Assembly: GCA_005406025.1 (NCBI GenBank)
Contig: BGZK01001329.1
Coordinates: 106,295-170,294 of the forward strand
Length of the DNA stretch: 64,000 nt
Origin: Eumeta japonica
Taxonomy: Eukaryota; Arthropoda; Insecta; Lepidoptera; Psychidae
Direction of reading: 5' to 3'
Position 1 is the first letter of the stretch. Each line of letters begins with the position of its first letter. The notes below the pieces were generated by a model. That model had not been told where the DNA came from. It did not search any database and was given only the letters and a program-made list of their open reading frames with translations. Shown in pieces: positions 24,921-37,445 of this stretch. Position numbers and translations under genes: made by a program.

Positions 24921-25969
24921 AGACACATTTTTTTTTCTACATTGTACAACCCCACTGTCCGTTTCTCAGTGTGAAAAATGTGTCTCAAAATTTATAATAA
25001 GCAGCATTGATAACGAACTTGATAGTCATACTTCGCTCCGTAAAAAGTTTCATACAAATTCAACCCTTTTTTATCTCACTTAAAACCGCAAATTAAAAAA
25101 AATATTTCTTATTGAGTACCAACCTTTTACAAACTATCGCAGAGCAATTATTATTTCAATCGCCCCCCTGTAGTTTCAGAGATTCGTATATCGTATTGTA
25201 AGTTCTGAAAACTTCAAATTGAATAGATATAAGATAAGAAAGAATAATTATTCAATGGAAACAGTAGATTTCTCTGACTGAATCCCAACTTCTGGGAATC
25301 TTTAAATTAATGCCTTTTTTTGTTTTGGAAATAGTCTTATCCAAGTTATCTGAATTACTTAATTTTCTTATTAATATAAGTTTAGAATCGTATCACCGGC
25401 AAACGTTTTGAATAACATATTTGTAATAATAGCAGTGATTGCTCTACGTTCCTTTAGCAACATTTTCATATAACGTCCAATACGGGGTAACTATGCTGAG
25501 TCCGACTGAGATTATATCGTGTCTATTGAAGCGCGGGTGGGAGCCGAAATTTCCCTTAGGCTATTAATGGTCACTGAAAATGCCAATCGGTGTTATGATA
25601 ACATATCTCAGAGATAATATACTGTTAATAATGGAATAAGTACAGCCCTCAGAAATATTATAAACAAATAATTAAAACAAAAAGTTAGATATAATGGGGA
25701 GAAGTCAGCGAATTTGATGTAGTATTGCTAAATATGCCAAGGATTAATGGATATGTAAAATATTCAACTTGATGGGCTGCTCTATAACTCCGTATAAAAT
25801 TATAGAGAAATTATTCTCTATGATTTAACATCACTGAATAGATTAATGTAAAATATAAACATGTATTTTCGTTGGAAAAATTTAACAACAGATAATAAAA
25901 ATTACGGTATGTTTTAATAAAATGTGTGATATATATATTGTATAAAATATAAATCCTACTAAGTAATAT
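24921..25969. other. AT-rich stretch, no gene seen
   Basis: A small GC-richer patch at 25,480-25,560. No repeat or coding signal recognised. Confidence 0.4.
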
Positions 25970-26225
25970 TATAAATATGTCAGTTTGTATGTCTGGATAT
26001 TTGTTACCCAATCACGGAACAGAATGAACCGAATGGGCTATAATTTACGAAGATGCTCACTTTTGATCATGGCTTTGTTTGCGTGATCGTAAAACGAATT
26101 CTATACTTATAGCGACTAGTTATTGATAACAACAATGTTCAAAAGAGGTTCAAGTTCAACATCGGTTCGGGTGCGAGTCCCTAACAGACCGGGATCGGGA
26201 GCAAGAGTTTAAGCGAGGACATTTC
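25970..26225 (+). repeat. Decayed interspersed repeat
   Basis: 'gtatgtctggatatttgtta', 'cccaatcacggaacagaatg' and 'aaccgaatgggct' have the shape of the lepidopteran 'gtttggatgtttgttac...aacggatttgg' repeat. Confidence 0.45.
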
Positions 26226-27359
26226 ACAATAAAAAAATAACGACAATGTGTGTTTTCTGTGTAAAAATATTGGTTCTTCTAATATTGAAAAAAATTGTTG
26301 TAGCTAATTTGAATATAAAACAAAATCTTCGTAATGGAAAAGTAATTTGTTCATTTTGCAATGTACTGTAGTATATATATAAATATGAATTTCGTTTAGA
26401 CAAAAATAAAAGGCTTTAGATTTTTACGTTATAAAGTCTTAGTTATGAATTTTATCAATGCTATAAAATGTTATACTAACGTGGCTATCCAATAGGTTAT
26501 TGTGTTATATTATGTGCGTTTTATTTATGTTACATATTATATTAGAGAAGAGTGTCGGCGATGCGCATGCCTGCAGCAGATGTTATGCTCAGCATATGTA
26601 TGAGGTCGTGAATATAAATTTTTAATGGTTATGTCGGATAGATGATGCATGCAGATGCAATTCAGTCCATGAGGGAACGAGGAATATTTTAGAGTGATGT
26701 GATGATGTATCCGTAGGGATATTAGCATAAACTGATTTAGGCATGAATAGCCGAGTTTGTAATCGGAATTGGTTTCTAACATAATTTATGGCTTCCGATG
26801 CTGAAAAAATGAGAAGGCGAGACGGCGCGGAGGTTGTAATGGCTGAGCCACCCCGTTTAGGTGGTGGCCACCATTATCCCGCAAATACGTAACTCCTTAA
26901 GAAACCTTTTATAAAATAGTATAATATTTTGACGATGAATCGGAGGGTCGGCTGTTTTTTTCAAGGTGGCACTGGCAGGCGAATGTATCTCTGTAGCATC
27001 GCTACTAAAAATTAAAATATAGAGCAGTCGTTTAGACATATTTTAATAAGTACTCTGTGGAAGGCGAATTCAGGGGATATATGGTAGTAGTAAGACGCTA
27101 TCGGTTTTCATAATGTTTTCATAATACATATATTGTTTTCTTGAAAACAAATATGTACCAGGTTACAAAATTCTTGTGGGGAGGATAAATTAAAATATTT
27201 TCATGTGGCTCCGGTGAATAAACAAAACTTTTATCGATAGACTGTTATCAAATTATAAATACATGTTATATACTTAATATCTAGTATATTTATTAATATG
27301 TATTTAGATAATCTTAAATATCTATATTCATACAATTACATATACTTTACTGACAGTCC
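26226..27359. other. No gene seen
   Basis: Minus-strand frames of 60-81 codons (26,537-26,782; 26,857-27,039) lack domain features. The 26,800-27,010 patch is GC-richer and unclassified. Confidence 0.4.
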
Positions 27360-27640
27360 AGATGTTGGGCTGTGAACCGCTTCTTTAACCCCTAATGCAA
27401 CCAGAGGAGTGTTATAATTTTAACGTGTGTATTTGTGTGTCTGTGTAATCATAGTTTCTTAACGGCTGTACCGATTTCGATTTTGTATCTTTTGTTGAAA
27501 GATAACTTGCTCAAGTGTGTTCTTAGCTATGATTTAAAACTATTCAGCGAGTTGTAGATTATCACCTCTCTTTTAGTTGATGAATGCATGTAAGCATATT
27601 CCACAGGCCTATTCGATTCAGTATTTGGTATTCTATTACT
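27360..27640 (+). repeat. Decayed interspersed repeat, R1/R3-like
   Basis: 'gaggagtgttataattttaa', then 'cgtgtgtatttgtgtgtctg', 'tttcttaacggctgtaccga', 'tgaaagataacttgctcaag' and 'gtgttcttagctatg'. This order is a well-known lepidopteran repeat arrangement with a TG core. Confidence 0.6.
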
Positions 27641-27774
27641 TCAATGACATTAGAACATGGTAAGTATGAACTAATACTACATCTTCACCTGTAAATTTTC
27701 AGGATACGCAACCCCCGCCGATTTACACATAGAAATATTGTGCTTAGTCTCCTTGGAATCATCTTAACGAATAA

Positions 27775-28015
27775 TTATAGCTAGACAAATTTAGCTTCCG
27801 CCCGCGGCTGCGCCTGTGGATGTAAATGGAATAAATTCGTTTATCTTCTGTATCGACCGATCATACCGCTCAATAGTGATGCCGATCGTTATTCTGTTTT
27901 AAATTCTGATCTTTATGCCAATTTGTCTCACTTTCGATTTTGATTTCCAAGTCCGGTCTTGATCTAAGTAAATTTCCATTCTGGTCCCTCAGTACTCCAT
28001 CGCCGGATATAAGAC
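27775..28015 (+). repeat. Scrap of common decayed lepidopteran repeat
   Basis: 'tagcttccgcccgcggctg' is the diagnostic opening. 'gatgccgatcgttattctg' and following phrases parallel 24.7 and 8.7 kb. Confidence 0.55.
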
Positions 28016-28487
28016 ATGGTGGTGTAGGTACGGTAGGGAAGACAGACTATGAATGTGAGATGTGGTGTATAGGAATCAAGTTAATGAACGATTCGTTCGT
28101 TGGTTTGATCGTTAACGAACAAACGTAACTCTTCAACGTTAAAAATGTTCTCAGCAATAGATGGCACTCCATGATACTTTTATTATGGGATTAGGTGGCA
28201 GTTAAATTTTGCACACTATTTAGTATAAGTATATGATGTATCTCAACTGTTATTATAAGAAATGAATATAAACAACTTTTTTCACTGGAAGTTATCAAAT
28301 ATCATCGGCAAACTTGAAAGACGATGAACAAAGCTCGATTTCATAAGTATTGTCGCGTGGTGGAGCCAACGGTAGATAAGGAAGGAGAGAAATTCTAAAG
28401 GAGAGTTGATTACATCTTAGATCAAGAGGGAAACATATTTTATTACACTATTGTAGGGATATTCTTCTCGTGTAGGTGTGCTAGCCC

Positions 28488-28637
28488 ATGGATAGCAACG
28501 AGACGAGTGAAGTTTTGCTCGTCGCTGAGTCGATGTTTAGGAGGGAGAATCCGGTGTTTAATTTATGTTCATTGTTTGAAGTCGTACAAGAAACGTGCAT
28601 GAGTAAGGGAACTTTTTGGATGCGAGACGGTAACTAA
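28488..28637 (+). CDS. Possible 49-residue ORF or first exon, unidentified
   Basis: An ATG with 'gcccatgg' context opens a 49-codon frame with acidic N-terminal residues (DSNETSE), a mixed hydrophobic/charged middle and a Cys- and Trp-containing end. Just before the stop the sequence reads GACG/GTAACT, which could act as a 5' splice donor. The surrounding 28,440-28,720 is GC-richer than its flanks. No domain is recognised. It could be a small exon, a transposon relic (the downstream text is also protein-like in another frame) or chance. Confidence 0.15.
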   Translation: MDSNETSEVLLVAESMFRRENPVFNLCSLFEVVQETCMSKGTFWMRDGN

Positions 28638-28719
28638 AATGGACAGCGGTCGGTCGTTCCTTGGAGAGTTTCCGGTGTATGATAAATTACGCTACGAATC
28701 GAAAATGCGTCGGGCAGTT

Positions 28720-29610
28720 CTAAACGTGTTTATGATGATAAATGATGTAATAATGTATGATACAGTATAGTTTACAGTAAAATATGCATGCGTTATATTG
28801 TAAATGAGATTGGTGTTATTTTTTTACAAGCTTTTATTCTGTCGGGGAAAAGTATTTTATAAGTAAAAAGTCGCAGTAAAATCTCTTTGCTTGTGCTGTT
28901 TGTAACTGGCTAGTTTTTATACCATTAAGTAGACAACATTTTAAAAGAAAAATTAAAATTGAATACGATGTCCCGTCATTTTTATATTATTTTTCTGTCG
29001 TTCATTATTTTTAGAAGACAAAAAGGTAGGTTGACGTAGTTTAGCCATATGAAAAGGATAAAATATGAAAGTGAGGTTATGGCGTAAGAAATCTATAGAA
29101 CGAATGTATGTCAATGACGAATCGGAAAAATACCCTTTTACAAAGGGCAAAAAAATATGAAAACTGAATTGGTGCCATATCAAAGAGAGACTAAGTTATA
29201 AGCATACAAATGCGATGAACTGCCACGAAACTATTGCAGGAACATTTCTAATGTAAATGAAAAAAAAAAGAGATACGTAAAGATCGTACGATATGTAGAT
29301 CTGTGGTTTTCGCTCACTCTTTTAACAAATAGGTATTTGTTTAATTAAAAAGGAAAATGAAACGATTCTTGGGAATTTTTTTTTAAAACATTTGACTCAG
29401 ACTCACTAAGAGTGAAATGAAACTAAAATGCCTTAAAGCACTATAGTTAACGACAAAATATATAAAGAAGGAGGAGACAAAAATATTTGCTGAGCTCAGG
29501 AGGCCTTTTTTGCACGTGTTTAATATCTGTCAGCGGGTATTTTATTTTCTGTTTCAAAGTTTCGGTAATAAGAATGTTGATACCTCTGCAGATCACAGAA
29601 ATGAATATTA
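28720..29610. other. AT-rich stretch, no gene seen
   Basis: No supported feature. Confidence 0.4.
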
Positions 29611-29614
29611 CTAA

Positions 29615-29800
29615 ACGATGAACGCTGGTGGTTCAGTGGTCAAATCTGTTGTCTTCGAATCGGGAGGTACTGTAGTTGACCCTGACTATGAGCGATATTG
29701 ACGGATGAGTTTTAGACTTAAGTCTAATTATATAATACCACGGGCTTCGTGCCTCGGGGAGCACGTTGAGCCTTCGGCCCAGGACTTTTTTTTGTATAAG
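29615..29800 (+). repeat. tRNA-derived SINE (SINE-1)
   Basis: An A-box-like TGGTTCAGTGG at 29,629-29,639 fits the pol III consensus. A degenerate B-box follows at about 29,674-29,683. The body contains 'cgtgcctcggggagcacg', a small hairpin known to me from insect tRNA-SINEs, and it ends at an eight-T run. It is a retroposed element, not a functional tRNA: the acceptor stem is absent. Confidence 0.65.
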
Positions 29801-29869
29801 TGTTTTACAGCATTAGGTGTATAACCATACAACTAAATACCATTACTTGTTTTATATTTGGTCCATGGC

Positions 29870-30250
29870 ATTGACGGCGACGGTCTTTAACGGCCGCCCC
29901 CCCGCGATACAGCAGTACGGGGGCCGGAAGGTTTGAGACAAAAAGATTGCGAGGGGGGGAGTGTATTTTAACGGTGGAGACATTAAATCAGATACGGGAA
30001 ATGATAAAACGGACCCGACCCGTGTCGGTATCCAGTGACTCCTATGCCGAGACGGTCCCTTAAGGAATCGCCCATAGGGTATTTTACGCGCGCGGGAAGA
30101 TACAGCTATGTAACACTGTCGATCAAATTACTCCAACTTCAAGGGCAAGTTTTAAGTGCGTTTCAACCCCACACTACCCGCGTGCACGGGCGCGTGGGTG
30201 TGCGTTATGCATTTTTCACCTCCTCCTCGATGCAAGAGGGAAAAAAAGAG
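29870..30250. other. GC-rich island, unclassified
   Basis: High GC with 'ccgcccccccgcgatacagc', 'gacccgacccgtgtcggta' and 'acgcgcgcgggaag'. A 73-codon plus-strand frame (30,035-30,256) has a basic composition and no domain. It might be a repeat relic or a CpG-rich regulatory element. Confidence 0.3.
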
Positions 30251-30419
30251 AAATGAAGAAAGTTGAATTCAAGTAAAAATTTATGAGATATTTTATTCTA
30301 CTGCTACTAGTTTAATATACTCTAATGTCGAACTATACAAATGATTATTTTGATTGTTACAGATGGGCTTTCTTATCTTTATATTATAATTATTTATTTA
30401 TTTTATTTATGCAGTATTT

Positions 30420-30740
30420 TTTTTTTGAGGAGGTGCCCTAACGCCGAAACTCTAAGCAGGCATGAGTCACCAGATTACGGGGTGAAGAGGGGGATTACGC
30501 ATGCGCAGTAACGCCGATACAACCAATGCCACCTAGAGGCGAGTTGCTGAACTAAAGAGACAAGCGTGATATTTAAAAAAAGTCATTAAAAGTTCTGCTA
30601 TTCATCGATAGATGGCAAAAGTAAAAAGTATCACCCCTGTGCCGGTCGGAATGGGGGGTGTTAGGTTATTTTCGTTACGGAATTTCTGGATTCGGTCTCC
30701 ACGTTCAAGGCCCGCGATAGAAGCTATGCAATAGCTTAAA
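30420..30740. other. Second GC-richer patch, unclassified
   Basis: Follows a ten-T run. It includes 'gggattacgcatgcgcagta', 'cgatagatggcaaaagtaaa' and 'ccccattccgaccggcac' (on the reverse strand). No coding potential. Confidence 0.3.
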
Positions 30741-31034
30741 AATAAAGATTTTTAAAATAAACTTATTCGCACGATTGTAAATGAATAGATCGTTAAAACA
30801 ATCGATCGAGTCGTAAAATCGTAAATAAAATAATGGCTTCTTGTTCTATTTTTATTTAAAAATGAACCTTTTTGTTATGACAAAGCTCATAAGGACAACC
30901 TAAATCATAAAAGAACAATCTAAGGAGGTTGAAAGATCAGATTTCTTCATTAATCTGAAGACATGTGACTAAAAGAAAGTCATTTCGATAGGCAATTTAA
31001 AGATAAAATGGCATGTTAACGTTATGTGTCTCAT

Positions 31035-31240
31035 TACCTCTACCCTATTATCCCATTAACCCTCTATCAGCTCCATCTCTCTTCATCAGACCTCCTAGAC
31101 TTGATGGAGAGGGAAATGGCTGGCAACGCATTGTGACTTCTCTGGGGTTATGAGTGTCTATGGGCGGCGAAGATCACCTACTCTCTAGTGGCTCGCATGC
31201 TGGTTTGCCTTTCGAAAATGCTATAACAAAAAACTATGCT
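31035..31240 (+). repeat. R7 repeat 3' end, copy 1
   Basis: 'ctggcaacgcattgtgactt', 'gagtgtctatgggcggcgaa', 'tcacctactc', 'gctggtttgcctttcg' and 'atgctataacaaaaaac'. This is the classic lepidopteran retroposon tail ('...cactcgcgag...gtgtccatgggcggc...gcccgtttgcc...'), ending in an A-rich tract. Homologous to 33,810-34,015. Confidence 0.75.
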
Positions 31241-32355
31241 ACTGTAATCGTGTTGTGAAATATATTCTGACTACTGCTGGATGTATTTGGTTGTAGCCTC
31301 GTGAATTACTCATTTACTTTCGTAGTAATTTCTTATTTACCGCATCTATAGCTTACAGACGAAAGCATAAAATCCATTCATATTTAAAAGGGTTTTGTGC
31401 AAACGACCGTTCTAATGAAAATTCATACTCGTACGATACTTAAAATATACGAAGTCAAATCCGAAGGTCGTATTATAAGTATTCTTTAACTAATCTGTAA
31501 TTTATAATCGTATATTATCGCTTAAGGGTGACAGTGAAAGTGAACGTCTTGATGTAACTTGTGTTGAAAAAAAAATCTACGAAAAAAGTGAAACATTTAC
31601 TATGTAGCGATTCATTCCTACAGCGATGTGTCTTATCTTTTATCTAAAATTACATGACTTTTATTTCTTTATCTGTTTAAATTATTGACTATTTCAACAT
31701 TCTAAAATCTATTCGTAAAACCTTCTACGGTTAATGTCCATATATTCATTTCATCATTTGTATTTTATTGTATTCTATTGTTTACTAATTTTATACATTA
31801 ATTTTTGTATTCTATTTTTATTTATTACTGTATTCTAATTTGATTCATTCATTTTATTACTGTGCGCATACTCGCTTATAGTGCGTGTATTTCAAGGACC
31901 CCCATCCCTTGGAAATATATCCGGCGAAAAATTCTGTCCGCACGTCTCAACCCTTTTCAAAATCCCGCTCGTGCATCCTAAATTTTACGTCAAATCTCAT
32001 TCGCAATTCATTCAGTTGTTATTTTGAGAAATGGTCGTCGACGACGCTGAGGCGACTTGTGGTGCGCTAATTCCGCAAACTAGTCATTATTTCATTCCTC
32101 TTTTCTTGACCTTCATTTTTTTATAGCAGGTTGATGGCTCTATGCCGGTCATTAGCAATCTCTCGAGATTCCAGAGTTTCAAGGATTTGTACCTCAAGTT
32201 CGATACTGTACTTTCGTCTCCTATCAATATTTATGAGGACACCCTATCATGGTCATACCTATTCTTCACACCTTTCACGATTCATACAAAACTGATTAAA
32301 TTTCACCTTTGTTTAAACATTTTCTTACAGAGGTTTGTTTTCACATATATATGTG
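31241..32355. other. AT-rich stretch, no gene seen
   Basis: Short frames at 31,885-32,393 carry no domain. Confidence 0.4.
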
Positions 32356-32359
32356 ATAT

Positions 32360-32415
32360 GATTATAATAAATATTTCTATAATGTTTATATAAACATTAT
32401 AGAAATATTATAATC
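32360..32415. repeat. Long palindrome, 20-bp perfect arms, no loop
   Basis: Arms 32,370-32,389 and 32,390-32,409 are exact reverse complements. Pairing extends outward through 'gattataat' and 'ataatc' after a small indel. It would form a cruciform or an RNA hairpin. Confidence 0.85.
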
Positions 32416-33800
32416 ACTTTAATTCATTTAATTTATTTAAGAGACATCCGTTATTATTCCTAATAACATTAACGTATAATATGTTGAGATTACTTAAGGG
32501 CTTCTTTACCATATTCCTAAAAGGTTTAAGTTTCTAGAACTCAAAAAGCTTCCTTCAAGTTTTCGTAATACATTCAGTTTCTTTCATAATGTTGGGATGA
32601 CATATAATTGTATTGATAATAAAAAAACTTATTTTTCATAATCGATTATTGGGTTTGTATGACGTATTTAAGATTTTTAATATACATATATCGCGTAATA
32701 AATATAAAACATTTTTAAAACAATAAAATTAATTATATAAAAGGATACGGATGCTTATTATGTGCTGCAATTAGGAATGAGTATGCGACAGATGCTGTGA
32801 ATAGTATTTTCTCGTATTCCTCACAACCAGCCGGTCGCACGACTGACCGGCTAAAAACAGTGTAGACATTACCCTCTCGACGAAAGGGCATGGATACCCG
32901 AGAGTGTTGTTGGTGGTCGTTCTGAGATAGTGGCGAGTTGTGCATCGCAATATGCAGTTGGGGAAGTGCGTGATTCTCAGATTAGGCAAAGTAAATCATA
33001 TTTATTACTTTAGACGGGTAGATGAGACACTCAAGGTGGTTGAATAGTCAACGATATGTGGATGAACGTGAGGCGGTACCCTATCAACGAACGACGCGAG
33101 CGTTAGTTAATCACGTTATATGTAATCATCAGTTGATTCTAAGGCCTGAGAATAATTAATGCATTTGCGAAGTATATTACGCAGCACGGGTTAATTGAAA
33201 CAATATTATGTCGACAAAGTTATCTTTTTCTCGTAGTTTTTAATACCGCGCGCAACATGTTAATCGCATTGGCCAGTATGTTGTCTGTAATACTATGTTT
33301 AGTTTGTAACATGTTAGATCTCAAAGATAATTAAACTTAGTAATTATGAAAAAGGCGTAACATTGTACATAATTTTGTACCTATTTTATTTATTTATTAC
33401 AATGATTACTAATTATCATCCATTTCTCATTCATTTCCTGTACCTCCAATGTCTACTTTAACCACAACTTGTTAATCTTTTATGTACGTCAGAATTCGAT
33501 CTCTTTACAAGTGACAGAAGATTTCTTTAACATAGTTTTTCATGGAACGTAACGTCCGAAAACTAGAAAAAAAAGTGAAACTTAACAGTAGAGATTTTAC
33601 TGCGACCGATTGCGTTTTTATTAATTTAGTGACATCTTTGCTATTAATGTGGTCGTATGTTTTATAAGTTGCTTTAGTCTATGTAGATAATGTTAATTTA
33701 TCAATTTGATAAATGATTTTTGTTATGGTAGAGCCATGCCACACTTTCAAAGAACATGGGTGAAGTAATAGCTTTCGTTGTTGTTGTATTGTTTCGTCTA
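32416..33800. other. No gene seen
   Basis: Overlapping minus-strand frames at 32,733-32,989 share a GC-richer patch but show no domain. 33,050-33,200 is of mixed composition without a recognised repeat. Confidence 0.4.
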
Positions 33801-33809
33801 ATGAATGAA

Positions 33810-34015
33810 AGTTCCGAGGGGCCACTTTAACTTTTTCCCCTTCCATCAACTCAGTACTCCTCCATAAGATATTCTATTCCCTCCCAAGAGGCCGGCTAAG
33901 CACTGGTGACTTCTCTAAGATTGCGAGTGTCCATGGGTGCGGTGACCATCCACTGTCTGATGACTCGCTTGATCGTTTGAATTTTGCCCTTTGTCTATGC
34001 TATAAAAAAATCATT
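33810..34015 (+). repeat. R7 repeat 3' end, copy 2
   Basis: 'aggccggctaagcactggtg', 'gcgagtgtccatgggtgcgg', 'tgatgactcgct' and 'atgctataaaaaaatc' align to copy 1 at 31.0-31.24 kb in the same orientation. Confidence 0.75.
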
Positions 34016-34765
34016 TATCTGTTTAAGTGTTTTATTATTGCACTGTACCTAAATATAATTATTATAAGACCAGTAAAATTAGAAATGTGTCTTCCGCTTG
34101 ATTTGCGAAAAATGAGGACTTCGTCCATCGCTGGAGTGCAACAGAGTAAGCCTTATGCCAAATATTCAACAGTTTGTAACCTGCGTTGTAAACCGGAGGC
34201 CTATACAATGTCGAGCACACAAAGAAACAGACAAAAGACAATGACGCGCATTAAATAAGGAATACCGTAACATCACAGAATCTTCCACCACATCCAGCAT
34301 TCACAGTCTATTGCAGTTCATATGAGCCGTCTTCACTTGGTCAAAGAACTGTACATATAATAAATCTGAAGAGTCGGAACATTTCATCCATTGCCATTCC
34401 ATTTGCTAGCCACATTTATACTCGTAATTCGTATTGTGTATTGTTGATTTTGTTTTCGATACAAATTATCATTATCCCTATTCCTAGTCCTTCTTCCTCA
34501 GTTTTTTCTTTATCATTGACAAGCACTTAGGGGCCAGTTGCTCTGAACCTAGCCTGCGGTGTCATGTCAGCGGACGTTATTAAAACTGAGTTGCCAACTG
34601 TTTTATATGTTTAAAAATATGTACCCACTATATAAGATGGAGTAAAATTTTAGTGGTAATGGGAAAAATAGATCTACTATGAGATTATTTTTTCTGGTAG
34701 AGGAGAGAGAATTTAGTGCTGCGGCAGTTCACGTCGAAACGCAATCTGGAATTTGATTTTACAAC
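34016..34765. other. No gene seen
   Basis: A 93-codon frame (33,977-34,258) starts inside the R7 tail and has no domain. The rest is unremarkable. Confidence 0.4.
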
Positions 34766-34769
34766 TTCA

Positions 34770-34995
34770 AATATGATAAAGGCCATTCGGCAGCTGAAAT
34801 GGTAGTAGATTTCATTTTATTTTCATATGTAATATGTAATTTTCGGATTTAGAAATTTTAAAATGTTGTAGTTTCTAAACTAGTTCAACTAGACCTTTGT
34901 ATTCGTCTATAGAATATGTATGTTGAGTTTCATTAAGATCTCTACAGAATTGTAGACGCTATCGTGCTGACAAGCCCCACGTTATATTATATACT
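34770..34995 (+). repeat. Interspersed repeat R8, copy 1
   Basis: 'ccattcggcagctgaaatgg', 'tttaaaatgttgtagtttct', 'aaactagt', 'atgtatgttgagttt' and 'ttgtagacgctatcg' are shared in order with 46,375-46,610. The copy ends at 'acgttatattatatac', a TA-rich end like that of copy 2. Confidence 0.8.
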
Positions 34996-36338
34996 TTTGA
35001 ACCATATGTATTTTCTGACTCAGATCATCGAGTTAAGTCGGAAAAGAGCAAAATTTTTCAAAAGTTTCGTCATGAGGATAAATACAACAGTTAGATTTTT
35101 ATGAAATCTACTAATAAACGAAATTTATAAAAGCGGGTAAAACGACGAAAAAAGATATTGATAGTTTAGAGTTGTTGGTTAATAGTTAATAATGTAAATA
35201 AACTTTGATATATTCTTCCTAAAATATAATCCAATACATATGTTATAATACATAATACATTAAAAAAAATATAGTACAAGAGAACGTGAAAGAATCCCGA
35301 AATTTTTATTTAGGGCAAGCTCGTGGGGTCTGTATTACAATCCCCGAGAGAAATCGTAGTGGAACAGGACCATAGCAGTGGAGATCTTACTATAGTTATG
35401 AAATGGTCTCCGTGAAGCTATATAATTTCGGTAGCTTTTTTTACAGGTTATTCGACTTGGAACATAGACTCTGGAAAAGTAGTTAACTTGACTCATTCTA
35501 TGAAAAACTCGTGAAAACTGTTTACGTTAAAGTATTTAGTATAGTGCCACATTTTTTTGAGATTTTTTAATTAACATAAATAATTTACTTATAGACTTGC
35601 AAAAAACAATTATTTGATTATTTGCAATAGCCGGTTTCGTGATAGGGTAACGGTGTAGAGGCTACCACGTGCGAATCTATTTTCAATATAAGATGAAAGA
35701 TATTAATTATGAAAAGAATATTCTAGAAAATACGTATATTTTAAACTTTCTTTGAGAAACCCTCTTTTAAGTTTCTGTAACATTTGTAGTTTCTTAGTTA
35801 TATACAAAAAACTAGATTTTTTCTTATAGAATATTTAATTCTTAAAATATATACCATTCGTTAGAGGAGTGTGAACGGGATGAGTACCTTTGCTTTGCAT
35901 TTCTACAAAATCTCAGTGAATTCGCCGCTAGTCTGGAAATTTTCTAATCTACTCTTTCTGCTCCCACTTGCGACGACACAGTGCTAATCTACGGATTTAT
36001 TATCAGATTTCGAGCAGAGCCATAAACTAAAACTATGATATGAAATTAAAGATACAATGCGGCTGACGTAGCCGCTCTACGGTTAAAGCCTTTAACTCTC
36101 TTTTCTAACTTCAAGGTTAAAAAAAATGATTCTTAGTGACTTTGAGCAATAGTTTATCTGAGAATTTGACATTTTTTTCCATATATTAAGGAATCAGTGA
36201 GATATGTTAATTTCTTTATTTTGCTTTTATAATGATAATTGTGACTGTAACCGTTTGAATAACAGATGATAATCGATTTGATAAAATAAAATTCTCTGTA
36301 AAGAGTATGAGATTTAATTTAAAGACTTTAATATATAT
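34996..36338. other. AT-rich stretch, no gene seen
   Basis: No supported feature. Confidence 0.4.
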
Positions 36339-36432
36339 ATGCAATGCCTAAAAATTTCTATTAAATATATTTTTTTTATATATTTCATTATTTTTTTAAT
36401 AATTTATTAATAAAAATTTTTAGGCATTGCAT
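36339..36432. mobile_element. Small MITE-like element with 19-bp terminal inverted repeats
   Basis: 'atgcaatgcctaaaaattt' at 36,339-36,357 is exactly inverted at 36,414-36,432, enclosing 56 bases of AT-rich sequence. Pairing continues inward ('ctatta' / 'taata'). There is no coding capacity. It is consistent with a miniature inverted-repeat element inserted at AT/TA-rich DNA. Confidence 0.65.
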
Positions 36433-37149
36433 AATTCATTAGTTATGCATTCCTTATAAATTCCTTTAAAAAAATATTTAATAAGTGAAAGTTATTCATG
36501 TTGTCCGGCAACTAATTTTCATATTAACGAGGAAGGAAGTCGTAAAACTTTTTGAAGAAGAACTTTTTGATTAATGAAAAAGGAACCTTCAAACTTGAAT
36601 ACGAACACAGGCTTAAGTTGAACTCCGACGAGCAGTAGCATATTTTCCGTAATCTTAATCAGGATTTCAATAATAACTTTTGATTCAGCAGTTCACTGAA
36701 TCATTGAATCAGTAGTTAATATTTATAGTTTATTAGTAATTTTATAAAGCAACCATTTTCTACAAAAAATAAGGTTTTGACTTTCATTCAAAAACTTAAT
36801 TTTTAATGTGAATAAATTGCTTTGTTAAAAGTTCCCTAAAAATGCTTAAATAAATGATGATAAGTCTCCATCTATCACAAATATGTTTAGTTGCTCGATA
36901 CGGAGATATCCAGCAACTAAACATTTTATAAACGTAATTATAAATCTATTCAAGCGTATTAAATTTAATGGTCAATTGCATGAATTAACCGATACATAGA
37001 ATTATAGTTCGGAAATAACATCATTTAATATAAACAAAATTTACATATTTCTGCAAATATAGAAATTCTAGTGATATATCCATTCATTATATATTCATAT
37101 TATGTACGTAGCTAATAATCCACTCATTGGTTACGTAGGTTCATACATT
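36433..37149. other. AT-rich stretch, no gene seen
   Basis: No supported feature. Confidence 0.4.
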
Positions 37150-37265
37150 TGTAGCCGGGTTTCAGACTATAAAGGTGATGGCGGTCCAGTGATTGAGAGT
37201 GTCGCCTACGAAGAAGAAAGTACCGGGCTTAACTTTTGCCCAGAGGGAATTTTCTAACTAGTTAT
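37150..37265 (+). repeat. tRNA-like SINE head (SINE-2)
   Basis: 'gatggcggtccagtgattga' carries an A-box-like motif followed by 'gagtgtcgcctacgaagaag' and a degraded B-box region at 'accgggcttaacttttgccc'. It resembles the tRNA-related part of insect SINEs. Confidence 0.45.
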
Positions 37266-37364
37266 AATTTAAGTTAAATGATACTATCCGTGCTTCTAAC
37301 TGTACTTTAAGCCATGGTTCGGAAGTTCAAATCGTATTAGTGTCTATAGCCGTAACACAAACTG

Positions 37365-37445
37365 GGCTCATCAAATCAAATATAGCTTTATTTCGTGGTT
37401 ATAGAATTACATTTGAAATATGTCACGTCTTACGTTATATACGTA
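37365..37445 (-). repeat. 3' tail of the LINE-A/B/C family
   Basis: 'aaatcaaatatagctttatt' and 'attacatttgaaatatgtca' match the 3' ends at 42,675-42,730 and 43,025-43,095. Only the untranslated tail is present. Confidence 0.55.
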
